Translations under genes and position numbers: made by a program
Part shown: positions 1-11,466 of the stretch, one piece after another
How positions within the stretch are numbered: the first letter of the stretch is position 1
How the letters are laid out: every line of letters starts with the position of its first letter
Source: Protonemura montana
Taxonomy: Eukaryota; Arthropoda; Insecta; Plecoptera; Nemouridae
Assembly: GCA_947568835.1 (NCBI GenBank)
Contig: OX387610.1
Location: forward strand, 9,511,501 to 9,575,500
Length of the DNA stretch: 64,000 nt
Direction of reading: 5' to 3'
The notes under the pieces: model-generated
The model's input: only the letters and a program-made list of their open reading frames with translations
What the model was told of the DNA's origin: nothing
The model's database searches: none

Positions 1-128
1 TGTTGTCAACAATGGAAACAATTATTTAAGTAAACAAAAGTGGCCGCTCCTTTAAAGAACCAACCAGTCAAAGTCAAGGTCAAGTCAAGAGGTTTTGCAC
101 GCAGTTTGCTAAAACCGCTCTGTTTCAG

Positions 129-1164
129 GGCGCCACCAAGCTAACCAAAGACGACATCGAGAGCGTCTTCAACCTCTACGACAGAGTAAGTGAGAACAAT
201 GCTTCAAAACACAGGACCAAACGACTTTGTCGCTCTGAGATGTAAAAATCAATTCCGTTTTCTTGCACCTTTCAGGATAACAATGGGTCGATAGAGAATG
301 AGGAGCTCCGAGGCTTCCTTAAGGACCTTTTGGAGCTGGTCAAGAAGGTAAGTGGAAAAGCGACGGCTATTTTGAGAACTGAGAACTAACTTCCTATGCG
401 TGTAGGGTTGTTGCAAGAATTGTTGAAACTTTTTAAACGCTTGGTCGTTTCTTTCGTCCCCTTTTACTGCATTGTCAAAAGTTCTCTTGTGAGTTTCCTC
501 AAAATATCAAATAAACTATTTCTTCCTCAGACTTCTTGCCTACCTAATATACCTCCCCTAGCTTGAGTCAACAAAATTTTAATCTCGTGCCTCATAAATT
601 AACATAAGTACATCTAAAAAAAGTCAAAGTTACAACAATGAAACAATCTCAAAAACATTCATGAACGAAAATGTAAGCATCAAAATAATTTTTTTCGGTT
701 TTTCCAATGCTTGGGTTCACTCAAATACAAAATTATCACTGCCCCTAACTAAAAAATATAATATAATAATATAAATTAGCCTGAAGGAATTTTAAATTTA
801 AAGTGAACCGGAGGCTAAAGAAGTGGTTTTTTGCCAAGTCCTAAAACTTGCAATTCAGCATCAAGCGCGAGTTACCGTACCTAAACTTTACCAAACTAAA
901 ATAGCTTTCTAGAAAAAACAAAATAACAACACTCAGAACAGGGATGCCCCTAGCGTGAACCTATAGAAAAACAGACGTAAACCAAGGCGATAACTAACCA
1001 ATCTATCTCCGATCCACAAGGACTACGACGCACAAGATCTTGCAGACTTCGAGGAAACGATACTGCGAGGTGTAGACTACAACCAAGACGGCAAGATCAA
1101 CCGCAAGGAGCTGACGATGATCCTCCTGGCGCTCGCCAAACACAACCAGGAAGGCGAGGCATAA
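129..1164 (+). CDS. Cbp53E: Calbindin-32 (Cbp53E-type) calcium-binding protein, last three coding exons
   Basis: Three exons join in phase 0: 129-185, 276-347 and 1021-1164 (TAA at 1162-1164). Each is bounded by AG acceptors and GTAAGT-type donors, with introns of 90 and 673 bp. They read GATKLTKDDIESVFNLYDR, then DNNGSIENEELRGFLKDL and onward, then DYDAQDLADFEETILRGVDY and onward, ending HNQEGEA. Two EF-hand loops are visible. The first spans the exon 1/2 junction (D-R-D-N-N-G-S-I-E-N-E-E). The second is in exon 3 (D-Y-N-Q-D-G-K-I-N-R-K-E). Both have acidic or polar residues at positions 1, 3 and 5 and Glu at 12. Known for the family: calbindin-32 is a six-EF-hand neuronal and muscle Ca2+ buffer/sensor of arthropods related to vertebrate calretinin and calbindin. 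These exons match its C-terminal third (EF-hands 5 and 6), including the conserved DYDAQDLA and RKELTMILLALAK stretches. The upstream exons, with the other EF-hands and the start codon, lie outside the window. Confidence 0.9.
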
Positions 1165-4100
1165 GTCTGCACGCACGGGCATCCGAAGCCGTGCACGGGA
1201 CGGGCGGCCAGACGCACACATTTCACAGAAGTTACATAATCCGTACAAGAATGCTACCTCTGGCAGGCTGATTTGGAGACGAAGGGGGCGACATTGGGGT
1301 TTGTTTAGCGATTTTCGAGGACGATTTTGGGTGGTAGTTTTTGACTTGAGATCGATTTCAAGAATGCTACCGCCAGCAGGCTGTTTCAGAGACAAGAATT
1401 AACCAGCGATTTTCGAGGACGAATTTCAATAAGAAATTTTGTCCTCATAGTCGGTATTGAGAATGCAATTGATGGCAGATCGATTGAGGCGAATGCATCG
1501 TTAGAGAGTAATTCTCGCTTGGAGTATCGGGAGTTCGTGTGGTTGAAGGTTTCTTATTTGTTCTGATGTCCTAATTACATCAAAACTTCTTTAATGTAGT
1601 TAAAAAAAATAATTCTCATGAGGCTAACGATGTTCTGTTGTTTAAAATCGACTCATTTTGTAAACTTTGGCGGCGGTGCAAGCGGTCTAGGGTTTCTGTA
1701 AACTCTCAGAAAATGAAAATTTATTGCAAAAATTCTGGCGTTACTGACGTGGTATGTTTGTTTTATTTTGACAGAACACCATCGCTTAGGGTTTCGTGTT
1801 TGATAAAGTGCACGGCATATCGGATGCAAACGCCCAACTAAAAAAACAAAAAACAAAATGCAATCGGGTTGAATCCACAAAAACAACACTTTTTTTCAAG
1901 TCAAAGTACACGAAGAGTAACGAGGTTAAACTTTTCTAGCGGATAAGGCGCGGCATAAATCACCAAAATGCATAAAACGTCTGAACCGCAAAACTTTTTG
2001 AAAAGTCAGCGAACAGGTAGCGGTGTCAAAGAGAACAAACATCCCGTCTTTCCGTGTCTTACGTTGCTCTAGACATTCCCGAGCTGTAGGGACTGTCTAT
2101 CGAAGGTAACACTCGGAGCGACGGGCCGGGGACGTGAGTTTACAACTTCTGTGAAACCCGAAAACATACTTGCAGCCAACTTTATTAATTTGTTTGCAAA
2201 CTTTTCGCTAGATCTTAAAAGGGGGAGATTTTCTGACGGGCACCACCTCGTGAATAGGAACCGAACGAAAATCGCGCGATAAAATATGACGGAGCGTGAC
2301 CTGTAACCAATTTTGATAGTCTAGTAAGATCGGTATTTTCGACAGGCGAGAAAATCTACGAGTCAATCTTCGAGGCAAATCTTCTTTTGAGAAGTCTTTA
2401 AAAGGGACAGACTGATCGCTTCAAGGGCTCAAAGGGAACTTACCGGAAATAATGTTTAATTCATTAAGGTACGAAAAATCGTTGCTGACCACTAAGCCCT
2501 TTGCGGACATAGAGCAGTGTTTGAATTTCTTGGCCTTGTTAAAAGCTGGTCGTAAAACCTAGCATCGATCAAGCGACATTGTCCCAAAGTCTGAATCGCC
2601 ACTCAGGCCCCTTGATATAAAATTAGCTATCGTAACGCGTCCCAATGCATATTGATATTGGTCATTAGCTGTAGTGTTAAGACTAGATCTAGATACGCTA
2701 TTGTAATCTTATTATAACTAAATGGGGCTGGTTCAACGGGAGGAGCGTATGTTCTGGTCAGTGCAATGTTTACCCTACAAAGGCTTCTCTAGTTCGATAC
2801 CTCTTGAAATGAATCTGTTGGCAATCCAAGGGCACTACAAAAAAAATTATGATAAAAGCAGAAGTTTCGTTCAGAGACTACAACAGCACGTTAACCCTAG
2901 AAATTTGTCAGGTTTTGGGCTATTTTTGCGTCGATGGAGGTGCTGTACGACCCAGTTATCTCCCTTTTAGAAAATTACCGTTATCTATGTGTTTGCTTTT
3001 TGAATTAGGTTAACTTTTAGTTGTTCTTCCTGGATTAGGATTTGTGGAAATTAAGTTGCCCCTTCGTCTCCAAACGTGTAAGACGCATCTCTGAAATCAG
3101 CAATGCCAAAGATTTAAAAAAAAACAGAAGAGATTTTGGAGTCTTGTTATAGATTGAATCGCAAACAAAAGAAAATTGAATGTACGCAAATCATATCTTA
3201 TTAATTTATAATCTACTACATAGGTACAGTAAAAAAAAAACGAAATACCAGATCTTTAATAATACCATGTTAGATGAGTGCTATCAGTCAATCAAAAATA
3301 CTATGTTAGACCATTCAGTAGATTCAACTTCTTGGCTATATACCTAACTATATAGTAGGGAAAGACATATGAAAAGTGATTGAAAAATGAAAAATGCTTT
3401 CCAAAAAAAAAAAAAAAAACACTCTGCTATTCTTGCTTTTACATCTTCTAACAACGTTAATAATATAGAATTTTAAACAAAATACGATAATTATAAATCT
3501 TATCAATTGTAAATTGACGCCTGACTTGTTTTTGCTCCTAAATTTATTGGAATTCTCTTGATAAAAAAGGGATTTACATGGATGTGGTTTTGGAGCAAAA
3601 CAACTCTGGCTATGGTAATAGAATGCTTAAAAAAAATTAATTATAAAAAGAGGATCGGCTATAATGCACACGATTTCAACATATAATCTCGAAACTTGCA
3701 CAAATTAATCATTAAATATTAATCAATTATACTTAATGAAACTCATTAACAAATTAAATCTATAAAAGGTCGCATTCCACACAAAATAAATTGTTTTCTG
3801 TGTCGTTTATTTTTATTTTTTTACTAGACAAAAAGTGTCTCTGAGACATTTTCTTGTATTTAACTTCTTGGGGGTGATTCGTAAGTTAAGGGTGCCATCA
3901 AGGTTGACAATCGGAAGGTTAAGTGAGGGTGCTGACAAATGAATTGTCAAAGCAAAAGTGGGAAGCAAAAATCTTAAAACTATGAAAAAAAAACAATCAA
4001 AATTTGATGACTGAATCGAGAACGTGGGCAGAGAGAATCATCCCAGAGCATTTCGGCTAAAAACTTAATTCGTTTAGAATTTTTTTTTGTAGTTTTTTCG

Positions 4101-4789
4101 TATTTCCGTACGAATATCCACTAGTTTATTCTTAAATTCCTCTAAAACTGAGTGTTTTTTTTTAACTATCTGTTATCACTTTATAAATGGCTGGCTTCAT
4201 CCGTGCTTAAATTAAAAAAAAAAAACATCACAATCTAATTCGATATATTTTTTTTTTAGATAAAACAAAATTATATTTATTTATTATATAGTCACTTGTT
4301 ATGAACAAAAAAAAAACTATGTTGTTGTTTAAAATTGTAAGAGAAGATTTTTTTCGTTATAAACAAAATAAAAGTGTGAGCTAATTTATCCTGCCGAATG
4401 CATGTTCATTACGACAAAAATAAACGTCAACATAACACAAACTAAACTAATTAGCCAAGGTTACAACGGGAAATACTAATCAACACAGATACAAGTAAAT
4501 TGATTCTAGGCTAGAATGTTTTTAGATTTTTGTAAGTGTGAATTGCTTGTTGGATCTTTAGGACTCTTTTTGTTAAAGGGGAAAAAAACAACAAAAAAAA
4601 AATATTAAAAATATTTACGGTTTAAATGTTGGCGATGTTAACTGATCAAAAATAAATTTTATCTTAAAATAATTTGTATCGACTAAATCTAGATTCATGT
4701 GGAAGTTATTAAGTCCCTGTAGTCGAGTTATTCTCGCCGCTGTGTTGCTAAATAATATTAAGAAAAGAAAAGCTAGAACTAATAAATTA
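1165..4789 (+). other. Probable 3' UTR and downstream AT-rich DNA of the calbindin gene
   Basis: No further coding exon is recognisable after the calbindin stop. The sequence becomes increasingly AT-rich, with homopolymer A and T runs (for example 3397-3419). Candidate poly(A) signals AATAAA occur at 3785-3790, followed by a GT/T-rich stretch, and at 4367-4372. Where the transcript really ends cannot be decided from sequence. The start of this stretch is fairly certain to be UTR; the far end is not. Confidence 0.4.
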
Positions 4790-4950
4790 GGATGAAATCT
4801 TATTTAAATTGCAAACGCTTGCAATGCGCGGGGTATTTTATTATTATCAACACTAGAACCGTCTCAAAAATTGATGCCCAAACGGGGACTAAGTCTATTC
4901 AGTGTTTGAGCATCAATTTTTGAGACGGTTATTGTGTTGATAATAATAAA
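4790..4950. repeat. Foldback element with tRNA-derived remnant (copy 1)
   Basis: This copy starts with the family's left end (GGATGAAATCTTATTTAAAT, then GCAAACGCTTGCAATGCG). Two 37-nt inverted arms follow at 4841-4877 and 4910-4946, pairing at 35 of 37 positions and containing ACCGTCTCAAAAATTGATGC. The short interior keeps AACGGGGACT, which matches the complement of the T-arm of the tRNA-like core found in the copy at 28660. The tRNA-like core itself has been deleted here. Confidence 0.7.
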
Positions 4951-5804
4951 AAAATAACTAATAAAATTTTTTTTTAGAAGGGATGCTCGTAAATATAATT
5001 TAAACGGCATGTCATATAGCAGAGATATTTTAATTTGAGCTTAGTGGAAAGATGTGTCAAATTTTGATGTAGATTTGCTGATACGGTTCAATTTTTCATT
5101 CAGTGGATTTTGTTTATTCAACAATGTAAATAATTTTGCCTAATTATCAAGGACAAAGATGCTTGACAATAGAGCAAGAGTCAACAGCGCTTGAGTTAAC
5201 ACATGGTTATGGCTGAAGCCACCAGATGGCGCTAGCGGCTGTACCTTTTAATTTTTAGCAAATCTCTCAAATTAAATAACGACTACTCAAAATGTCGATA
5301 CTTGTATACTAGTCGTTCCGGTTAGCATCAATACCGATTTTTTAACGTAAACTAAAACACAATTCGGTATAATATTCGAAAAAATAACGAAATCAGATTT
5401 CTTGAAATTCAAAACGACGGTGGCTCCACCTCTGGGCAACAAGCATTTTTGTCGGCAAAGTAGTAATCGGTCGGTAATTTTCGCGCGTAGACAGTTAAAC
5501 ATTAGCGCTGAGACTCTTGACTTATAGTAGACCCAATGGTTTCGGTGCGGATTGATTTTGTCTCTGAAACTTGCTTTTAAAGGATTGAAAGAACAATTGA
5601 ACAGTACGTTAAACCATGACAGGGAGAAGTCTCAAATAGCCAGCACGATATTTTTATAAAATTAGATTTCTTCAACTATCAAAGCTGACAGCTTGGGAAG
5701 AAAAAATTGGCGTTGAAGATTGGGACGAAGTGAACCAATCATCTACCTGCAAGCACGGTAAGGACAAGTTCGATTCATTTAAAAAACTGAATAAACTGTG
5801 ATTT
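4951..5804. other. No gene recognised
   Basis: AT-rich sequence with only short chance frames. I see no splice-bounded coding block, RNA gene or repeat of the families identified elsewhere in the window. Confidence 0.4.
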
Positions 5805-5935
5805 TGTGAAATCTGATTTAAATTGCAAACGCTTGCAATACGTAAGTATTTTGGGTATCAATTTTCAGAAGGATGTTAGTGTCCTTAATAATTACAACGC
5901 ATTTCAAGCGTTTGCAATTTAAATCAGATTCCACA
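5805..5935. repeat. Inverted repeat formed by two opposed left ends of the foldback family
   Basis: Arms of 31 nt at 5805-5835 and 5905-5935 pair with a single mismatch around a 69-nt spacer. Each arm carries ATCTGATTTAAATTGCAAAC and then GCTTG, the same end sequence that opens the copies at 4790, 19805, 28660 and 49986. This is the only place in the window where that end occurs on both sides, so it may show the true outer terminus of the family. Confidence 0.65.
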
Positions 5936-5939
5936 TAAA

Positions 5940-6175
5940 TAAACGCATCATACGTCAAATTGGAGTTACTCGAGATTGACAGGTTGTTACATGGTATAGC
6001 GTCACTAGAATCAGAGTGACTGTGAAAATTCACAGCCTCTTGGTTCTACTCCTTGGAGAACTGTCATTCTCATCAAATACACTAAAATCCTTTCAAAAAT
6101 TATGTCTCCAAATAGCTCAATGGGTTAGAGAAACACCCGCGATAGGTGGAGATCGGGGTTAAAACTAACTAATAT
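5940..6175 (+). repeat. tRNA-like element fragment, same family as 46441-46700
   Basis: The segment from AAACGCATCATACGTCAAAT through CTCATCAAATACACTAAAAT to GATCGGGGTT is shared with the reverse complement of 46470-46700. Positions 6107-6160 hold a tRNA-like core with an A-box-like TAGCTCAATGGGTTAGAG and the start of the T-arm (GATCGGGGTT). The core breaks off in the T-arm (GGGGTTAAAAC instead of a B-box), so this copy is truncated. Confidence 0.65.
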
Positions 6176-7602
6176 TAAGGAGTGATCTTCTTTGTTTCAC
6201 ATTAAAGTGTATCTAAATAAACCAAGAAAGTGTATCTATCTAATGGACACTCCTATTGTCTAGCCGAGCTAAGCTATTTTTCCCCTTTAAGTGAAATACA
6301 CCCCGTAGCAACCAAGCATCGCTCGAACTTATTCCAGTCATTTTTCAAAAAACCTATTTATTTACCAACAATGTAAGTTTCGTAATGTCAAAGTGTTTTC
6401 AAAAAATCGCGTGTGTTAATATTTTCTCAAAATTTTAACCACATTGTGTATTTGCATGTGATTGCTTAGGAAACTATTACAGAAATTTGGCTTATAAAAT
6501 TAACATATGGCGTAAGTCGAGCGAACAAAACGTATCCGGAACATTTGATCGATATTTGAGAAGCCATTTGGCCGGAACATAAACAAACACAAATCGGTGC
6601 TTTTCCAACGTTGTGATTAAATTGAAGATTTGCTTCGCTTCCTGCGCTTGCCACGCTTATCAAAAAGTTCCTAACTCTTAGACCGTCGTAGTAAGTTAAT
6701 CTCTGTACAGAAATCATATATCCACTCCACCTCAGTAGAGTAGACAGGGGTTGGGGGGGGGGGGGGGGGTTGGGGGGGGGGGGGGGGGGGGGGGGGGCAG
6801 AAAGGTTCGTCGCCCTAGGCGCAAAAAAATTCCAAGCTAAAAAAACAAGAAACATAAATTCCAATTGCCCTTTTTTTTAATCTGTTTTTTTTTTATACAT
6901 TAATTAAGACTTAAGAAATAATTAAACGCCCAAATACTGGGCGCTTATCTGATTGGAAAGAGTCTAATTCTGCAGATTTATTTCGCCACACATCTTCTAG
7001 CTCTCTCTATTCTTTGGCTTATCTCTTGAAAGTTAATTCCTAAGATTTTTGACATTAATTGGTGGGCCTAAGAGCGCTATAAAGAATATCAAATATTTGC
7101 TTGAAACGCTTTTATTTGCTCCAAAATATTGCCTTGCTTAAAAAATTGGAAGGAGGGACGCAACCCCCCTCCCCCCACACACACCCGTTTTTTAGGTCTC
7201 TTTAGCCAATCGGGACAGGTGAATAAATACTTATATATATATATATCTATTATATAACAAAAATACTTCCCTATTCTTTTTCGCCCCTTCTCTCAAGCCT
7301 GAACTCGCGGGTAGGTAACTTCACTGCAACCAACAGTTAAAATGACAGATGCAAGAATTGAAAGCTGGTCGAAGCCTCACGATACCTCACAACCTTGTGA
7401 CGAAACCCTTGAATCCACAATGCCGGTAGTCGAATTTATCATTTACTCATCTGTTTCTGTATTGTATATATTTAATAAAACAAAAAATTGCCAAGGATTG
7501 TCTTCAATCAAACTTCTGACGAGCGAAATCAGTTGACGATGACCTTTACCGATTCCATCCTCATTTCAACAACCCTGTAGACCGCTCAATGATCCATGCA
7601 TG
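6176..7602. other. No gene recognised; contains simple repeats
   Basis: Apart from the poly(G) tract at 6747-6797 and a short TA repeat near 7231-7247, I see no coding or RNA feature. The right end is the insertion site of the LTR retrotransposon. The last four bases, CATG at 7599-7602, are the target-site duplication. Confidence 0.4.
6747..6797. repeat. Interrupted poly(G) tract
   Basis: About 50 bases of almost pure G broken by two TT interruptions (at 6751-6752 and 6770-6771). It gives spurious poly-proline frames on the minus strand. The G-rich strand could form G-quadruplexes. Length may be unreliable, because such runs are hard to sequence. Confidence 0.9.
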
Positions 7603-8139
7603 TGTAACAACCTGCTGCCTTGACGAGGCGCAGTGCTAGATCTACTTGGTAGCGTAGAGTATCCGCTGCCACCACGTTCGTAGGGTAGCGTGGAGACGAA
7701 CGACCTCCGGAGGCTGGATGGGTCCTTGTCCGTTAGGACGCTACACGTCGAGGATGGATATGGAGTCGTGTGTCTAGTGACTAAACTACATGCTAGTTAG
7801 AATGAGACAGTTTATTGTGGCTTACATGTTATAAGTTGATCTCACGTTGGCACGTCCGCACAGGTTGAAGGGTCGCCGGAAAGAGAGCGAGTTTTGGGGC
7901 GGGAGCTGTATTTAAGGCAGTCACTATAATAGCTGGCGTCTGCCCTCGGGCGACACCCATGAGGTGCAGGACACTGTGGGCTCGAGGACGAAGGCCGAGA
8001 GCCATTGTTGGAAGTTACGTCAAAAGGGGTTGTAAACTAGGTGACTTGCTAAGAGTCGGGAGGGTAAGAATTTAGAAAGCGTGAGAAGGTTTGAGGACAA
8101 AATGACAGAATACATGTTCGTGGAATGTGCCTTATTACA
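7603..8139 (-). repeat. 3' LTR of the retrotransposon
   Basis: 537 bp, matching 16902-17438 base for base as far as I can read by eye. Ends TG...CA with the short inverted repeat TGTAA/TTACA. Read on the minus strand it contains a TATA-like TTAAATA (7909-7915) and a poly(A) signal AATAAA (7811-7816), placing U3 on the right and R/U5 on the left. Confidence 0.95.
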
Positions 8140-8151
8140 TGCCTCCCCCCC
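8140..8151 (-). promoter_or_regulatory. Polypurine tract next to the 3' LTR
   Basis: On the minus strand this reads GGGGGGGAGGCA directly before the LTR's first TG. This is the expected place and composition for the RNase H-resistant primer of plus-strand DNA synthesis. Confidence 0.8.
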
Positions 8152-8666
8152 ATGGAAAAGGAGCGTCATCCTCTAACGAGGGTGAAGCTCCATGTGAGCG
8201 TTTGGACGGCCTTAAAGTTAATTAACATCTAAACAATTTACATGGGTACTTATTAGGAAAGCATTTGAATGAATACGCCCTACCTTTGTTGGTTTACAGA
8301 GGGCAAGTGCTTGCGTAAGTCCCTAAATGTTACGTATTACACAAATCTTAATCAAATCAAATAAAGTATTATTAATCAATCTTCAACCCTCATGAAATCT
8401 CAAACCAAATCTTGTCAATCAAATCTTACATGGTCCATGTTGGAGAAACATTTGTCTAGGTTCTAACAAAGATTTGTGAAGAGAGTGTACAATTCCACAA
8501 TCTAAATTCTACAAGATTCTAACAAAGATCAATTTGGAGCAGTAAACTATTATTATTATGATAATTATCATTAAAGAGATTATTTAGCCTAGGTTACAAA
8601 ATTGAACAATACAAATGTCGGTACAATCAAAGGGCAATGGTAGTTGTAGGTGCTAGATTTAATATC

Positions 8667-8709
<43 letters not shown>

Positions 8710-9408
8710 TGTCGGGCTCTCATTTTTCCATTGGTTATTGTTTACAAGAATGTAGATACACGAAACGTCTTTAGTCTGGTACAAACGTATTGCGGCGCTT
8801 AGCTGATGGGAATTCGATCCAAGTCCTGGGTTAACGCTAGCTGAACGAGCTGACGGGTAGAATGGCGTAGTAAGTGGCGACGTACGAGATATTGTCGGCG
8901 TTTCATACCGCTGGTCCCCTGTGCGAAGGGTTGTCGCCGCCGTTGCTGTGGATGGAGCTGCACTTGGTGGTCGGTCAGGGTGCATTCGAAACGCAGATGC
9001 ATTGCGTGTCGTTCCAAGACCTGCGTGAGCTGTCGGGTTGAACGGCGTGGTGAGTGGATTTTCATTCCGCCGGCCTTCTTCAGGAAGGACTTTTGCCGTC
9101 GTCGCTGAGGATGTAGCTGCGCTTCCAGGGACAGGGTGCATTCGCAAGAGCTGTTCCGTCGCAATCGTTGTCGGTCGGCGCAGGCCACACGACGAAAGTC
9201 TCCGATTTGTGGTGGCGTTCGAGATTAGTTCGGTGTATTTACAAATAACATGACAATTAACCAATGATAACTTGATCGTTATTACGAGACATAGACGTTT
9301 GTTAGTTTACATGAATTATGGTTACGACGTTTGACAGTACGACTTATTGTAAAGTAAATAGTGACATATTGTAAAGTTATAAGGAATGATTTCGCAAGTT
9401 GGTTCATA
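8152..9408 (-). other. Retrotransposon 3' region between env and the 3' LTR, with an extra open frame and internal poly(A)
   Basis: Downstream of env, a minus-strand frame stays open over 8659-9264 (201 codons). It opens only from a TTG, its first ATG is at codon 42, and its last codons are a run of lysines made by a 38-base poly(A) (poly(T) at 8671-8708 on the + strand). The middle of the frame is a diverged tandem duplication: about 8841-9020 and 9021-9165 share motifs at both DNA and protein level (RMHP, PLTTPF, GLG). The protein is rich in Ser, Thr, Ala and Pro and resembles nothing I recognise. About 500 bp of AT-rich non-coding sequence separate the poly(A) from the PPT. It could be an accessory ORF expressed by splicing, a captured transcript, or a regulatory repeat. 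I do not claim a protein product. Confidence 0.55.
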
Positions 9409-11340
9409 TCACGCCACAGCCTTAGCGTAAGGTCTCGGCTTGCTGACGGTTTTGTCACCGTTTTCAGGAGACTCGTTGAGCATTAATAGTTCCTGCTCCT
9501 TTACAATTTTCTTTTTATGCTTAAAAATAAGCTTACGGTATCTCCACGAGAGATAGAGTAGCGGAACTAAGATTACAAAAAGTGCAGTCGACGAAATAGA
9601 GAGAGACAAATGGTGTGCCGAAATTGGTATTTTACTTTGTGCTTCGATTAAGCGTAGCTGAGTTTCCCACTGATGCATTGGAATAACAAGGGGTGGGCTC
9701 TTATTTTGCAAGATGGTTTTTAAAACAGTCTCTATTTGGTCGGTGGTGCCGAGAGAATGTACAGGGGTAGATCCGGTCGGTGAAAAGATGTCCGGGGTTA
9801 GTGGTACATGAAACTCCACATGCGTGGAAAGGTCCACAGACTCTGATACGTGGGGGAACAAAACAAATGTGTTGCTGTACACATAGCAATTCGACGGGAC
9901 CGTAATTTTCCCGGTTCCTTTAATCGTTAATGTTGAAATTTGGTTTGACGCGCCACTTGCAGCGGGACATTGAATGGTCAGTGACTCGGTCAGGACGCTG
10001 TAAAACCACGTGTCACTATCGAGTGCACGGAAAACTGAGGGATGGTAGAACAGGGAAATTTCTCGTTCGCACAGCAGACTAGCCGTCGCCTCGTCGCCAT
10101 TGAACAGAGCCAGGAGACAAGACTGTCCGGCGCTCGCCTTTCGGATAGCTTTTAGTGGAGGGCAAATCTTTATTACTCCTTCCTCACAAGCGTCCAAATC
10201 GTGGTTATTTAGCTCCACAAATAGTTGTTTGTCCTTGGAAATTGCAAAGAAGGGATGGGAAGGCTTGATATAAACGGCACTGTGGTTCCTGAATATGGTT
10301 GGGAGTACGTGACTTTGGTACAGGTCGAAATAGCGATTGTTTGCCTTCACGGGTATTGTAATGAACAGGCGGATGGTGTTGCCGTAAGCCGTGGCGCAGA
10401 CCCTTGCTAGCTCGTAGTATAAAAACAAATTGTCCAGATGCAGAGACGTGATAAATTCCAGATCGTTGGGCAGGAACGGTTCCACAGTGGTTAAAATATT
10501 TTGAAGCTTTGCCGGTGACAAGAAGAAGGAGCTAAGTTTTTTATTTGCAGTTAATTCTAAAGCGGATTGAAGTTGGTCTACATTCTCCTTCAGTTGCGTA
10601 AGAGCGTAGCCAAGGGATCGCACTGCCGCGTTAATGGTGAATATATCGCTGATTGCGGGTGCAATGGTGTCGACTGTCCTCGTAAACGCTAATTGAACAT
10701 TTGTAATTTTACCATTCAATTGACTCGCTATTTCCGCCAGGTTTCTAATGTCCACCGAGTTACGATTACCCACATTGGCAGTTTGGTTTATGAATGTTAT
10801 TTGGTGAGCTAACAGATGAACGACCTCTTCGTCGGTTGAGGTCATACGAGACAATTTAGAGTTTATAATTTCGACATCGGAATTAACCGCTGTGCCAAAT
10901 AGATATTTGAGGGATGTACCGACAAAATTAAAAGGGCTACGTTTGTTCATACGGTTCGCAGGGGCTAAGGTAAGCATAATGTTATATAGTTGCGTCTCAA
11001 TTTGATGCGCGGCTGAAAACAGAGTCGCGACATCTTTGTCAAGGGTTGATTTTACATTGAATGCGTCGTTTTGGAATAGTGTCGAAGTTGCCGTGAGGTT
11101 AAAATCCCCTATATTTCTCAATGTATTCAGAATGTTTCCTAAACCTGCCGCGTATTGGGTTATGTTTACATCGAGGGCGATGACCCACTTATTTTGGCTT
11201 AGCAAGACACTCTTGCTGGGGTCCCGAATGAAAATCATCCCCTTGTTGAATTCATCGTTCGAGACGTTCGCGTAGCCGGTCCCGGCACTACCTGCGGTCG
11301 CGCCAAGAAGGCTCCACAGAATCAGCACAGCGAAAATCAT
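9409..11340 (-). CDS. env: Envelope fusion protein, baculovirus F-like (retrotransposon env)
   Basis: 643 residues from an ATG. Residues 1-20 form a hydrophobic signal peptide. A furin-type site RMNKR lies at 130-134, followed by SPFNFVGTSLKYLFGT (135-150), the fusion-peptide region typical of the F-like Env proteins of insect errantiviruses and baculoviruses. A long ectodomain has several N-glycosylation motifs. A transmembrane segment at about 580-599 is followed by a basic cytoplasmic tail of about 44 residues (KHKKK). Family knowledge: such proteins are class I-like membrane fusogens cleaved by furin, and they let gypsy-type elements form infectious particles. The gene lies about 125 bp after the pol stop, so expression is probably from a spliced subgenomic RNA. 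The frame is unbroken. Whether it is functional cannot be judged from sequence. Confidence 0.9.
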   Translation of the reverse strand: MIFAVLILWSLLGATAGSAGTGYANVSNDEFNKGMIFIRDPSKSVLLSQNKWVIALDVNITQYAAGLGNILNTLRNIGDFNLTATSTLFQNDAFNVKSTLDKDVATLFSAAHQIETQLYNIMLTLAPANRMNKRSPFNFVGTSLKYLFGTAVNSDVEIINSKLSRMTSTDEEVVHLLAHQITFINQTANVGNRNSVDIRNLAEIASQLNGKITNVQLAFTRTVDTIAPAISDIFTINAAVRSLGYALTQLKENVDQLQSALELTANKKLSSFFLSPAKLQNILTTVEPFLPNDLEFITSLHLDNLFLYYELARVCATAYGNTIRLFITIPVKANNRYFDLYQSHVLPTIFRNHSAVYIKPSHPFFAISKDKQLFVELNNHDLDACEEGVIKICPPLKAIRKASAGQSCLLALFNGDEATASLLCEREISLFYHPSVFRALDSDTWFYSVLTESLTIQCPAASGASNQISTLTIKGTGKITVPSNCYVYSNTFVLFPHVSESVDLSTHVEFHVPLTPDIFSPTGSTPVHSLGTTDQIETVLKTILQNKSPPLVIPMHQWETQLRLIEAQSKIPISAHHLSLSISSTALFVILVPLLYLSWRYRKLIFKHKKKIVKEQELLMLNESPENGDKTVSKPRPYAKAVA

Positions 11341-11466
11341 GATGCGCGTCGAATCTGAAAATGAGTATTAATACTTCCTACCCTATTGCTAAGTTATGTT
11401 AACCAACCGTTCACATTTAGAAAATAAAGACAGTGCTTGTAACGAGATCTATTAATATAAACTACC

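Noticed and set aside
6466-6864. Proline-rich minus-strand frame
   Set aside because: The proline runs are the complement of the poly(G) tract; the rest shows no similarity to anything known to me.
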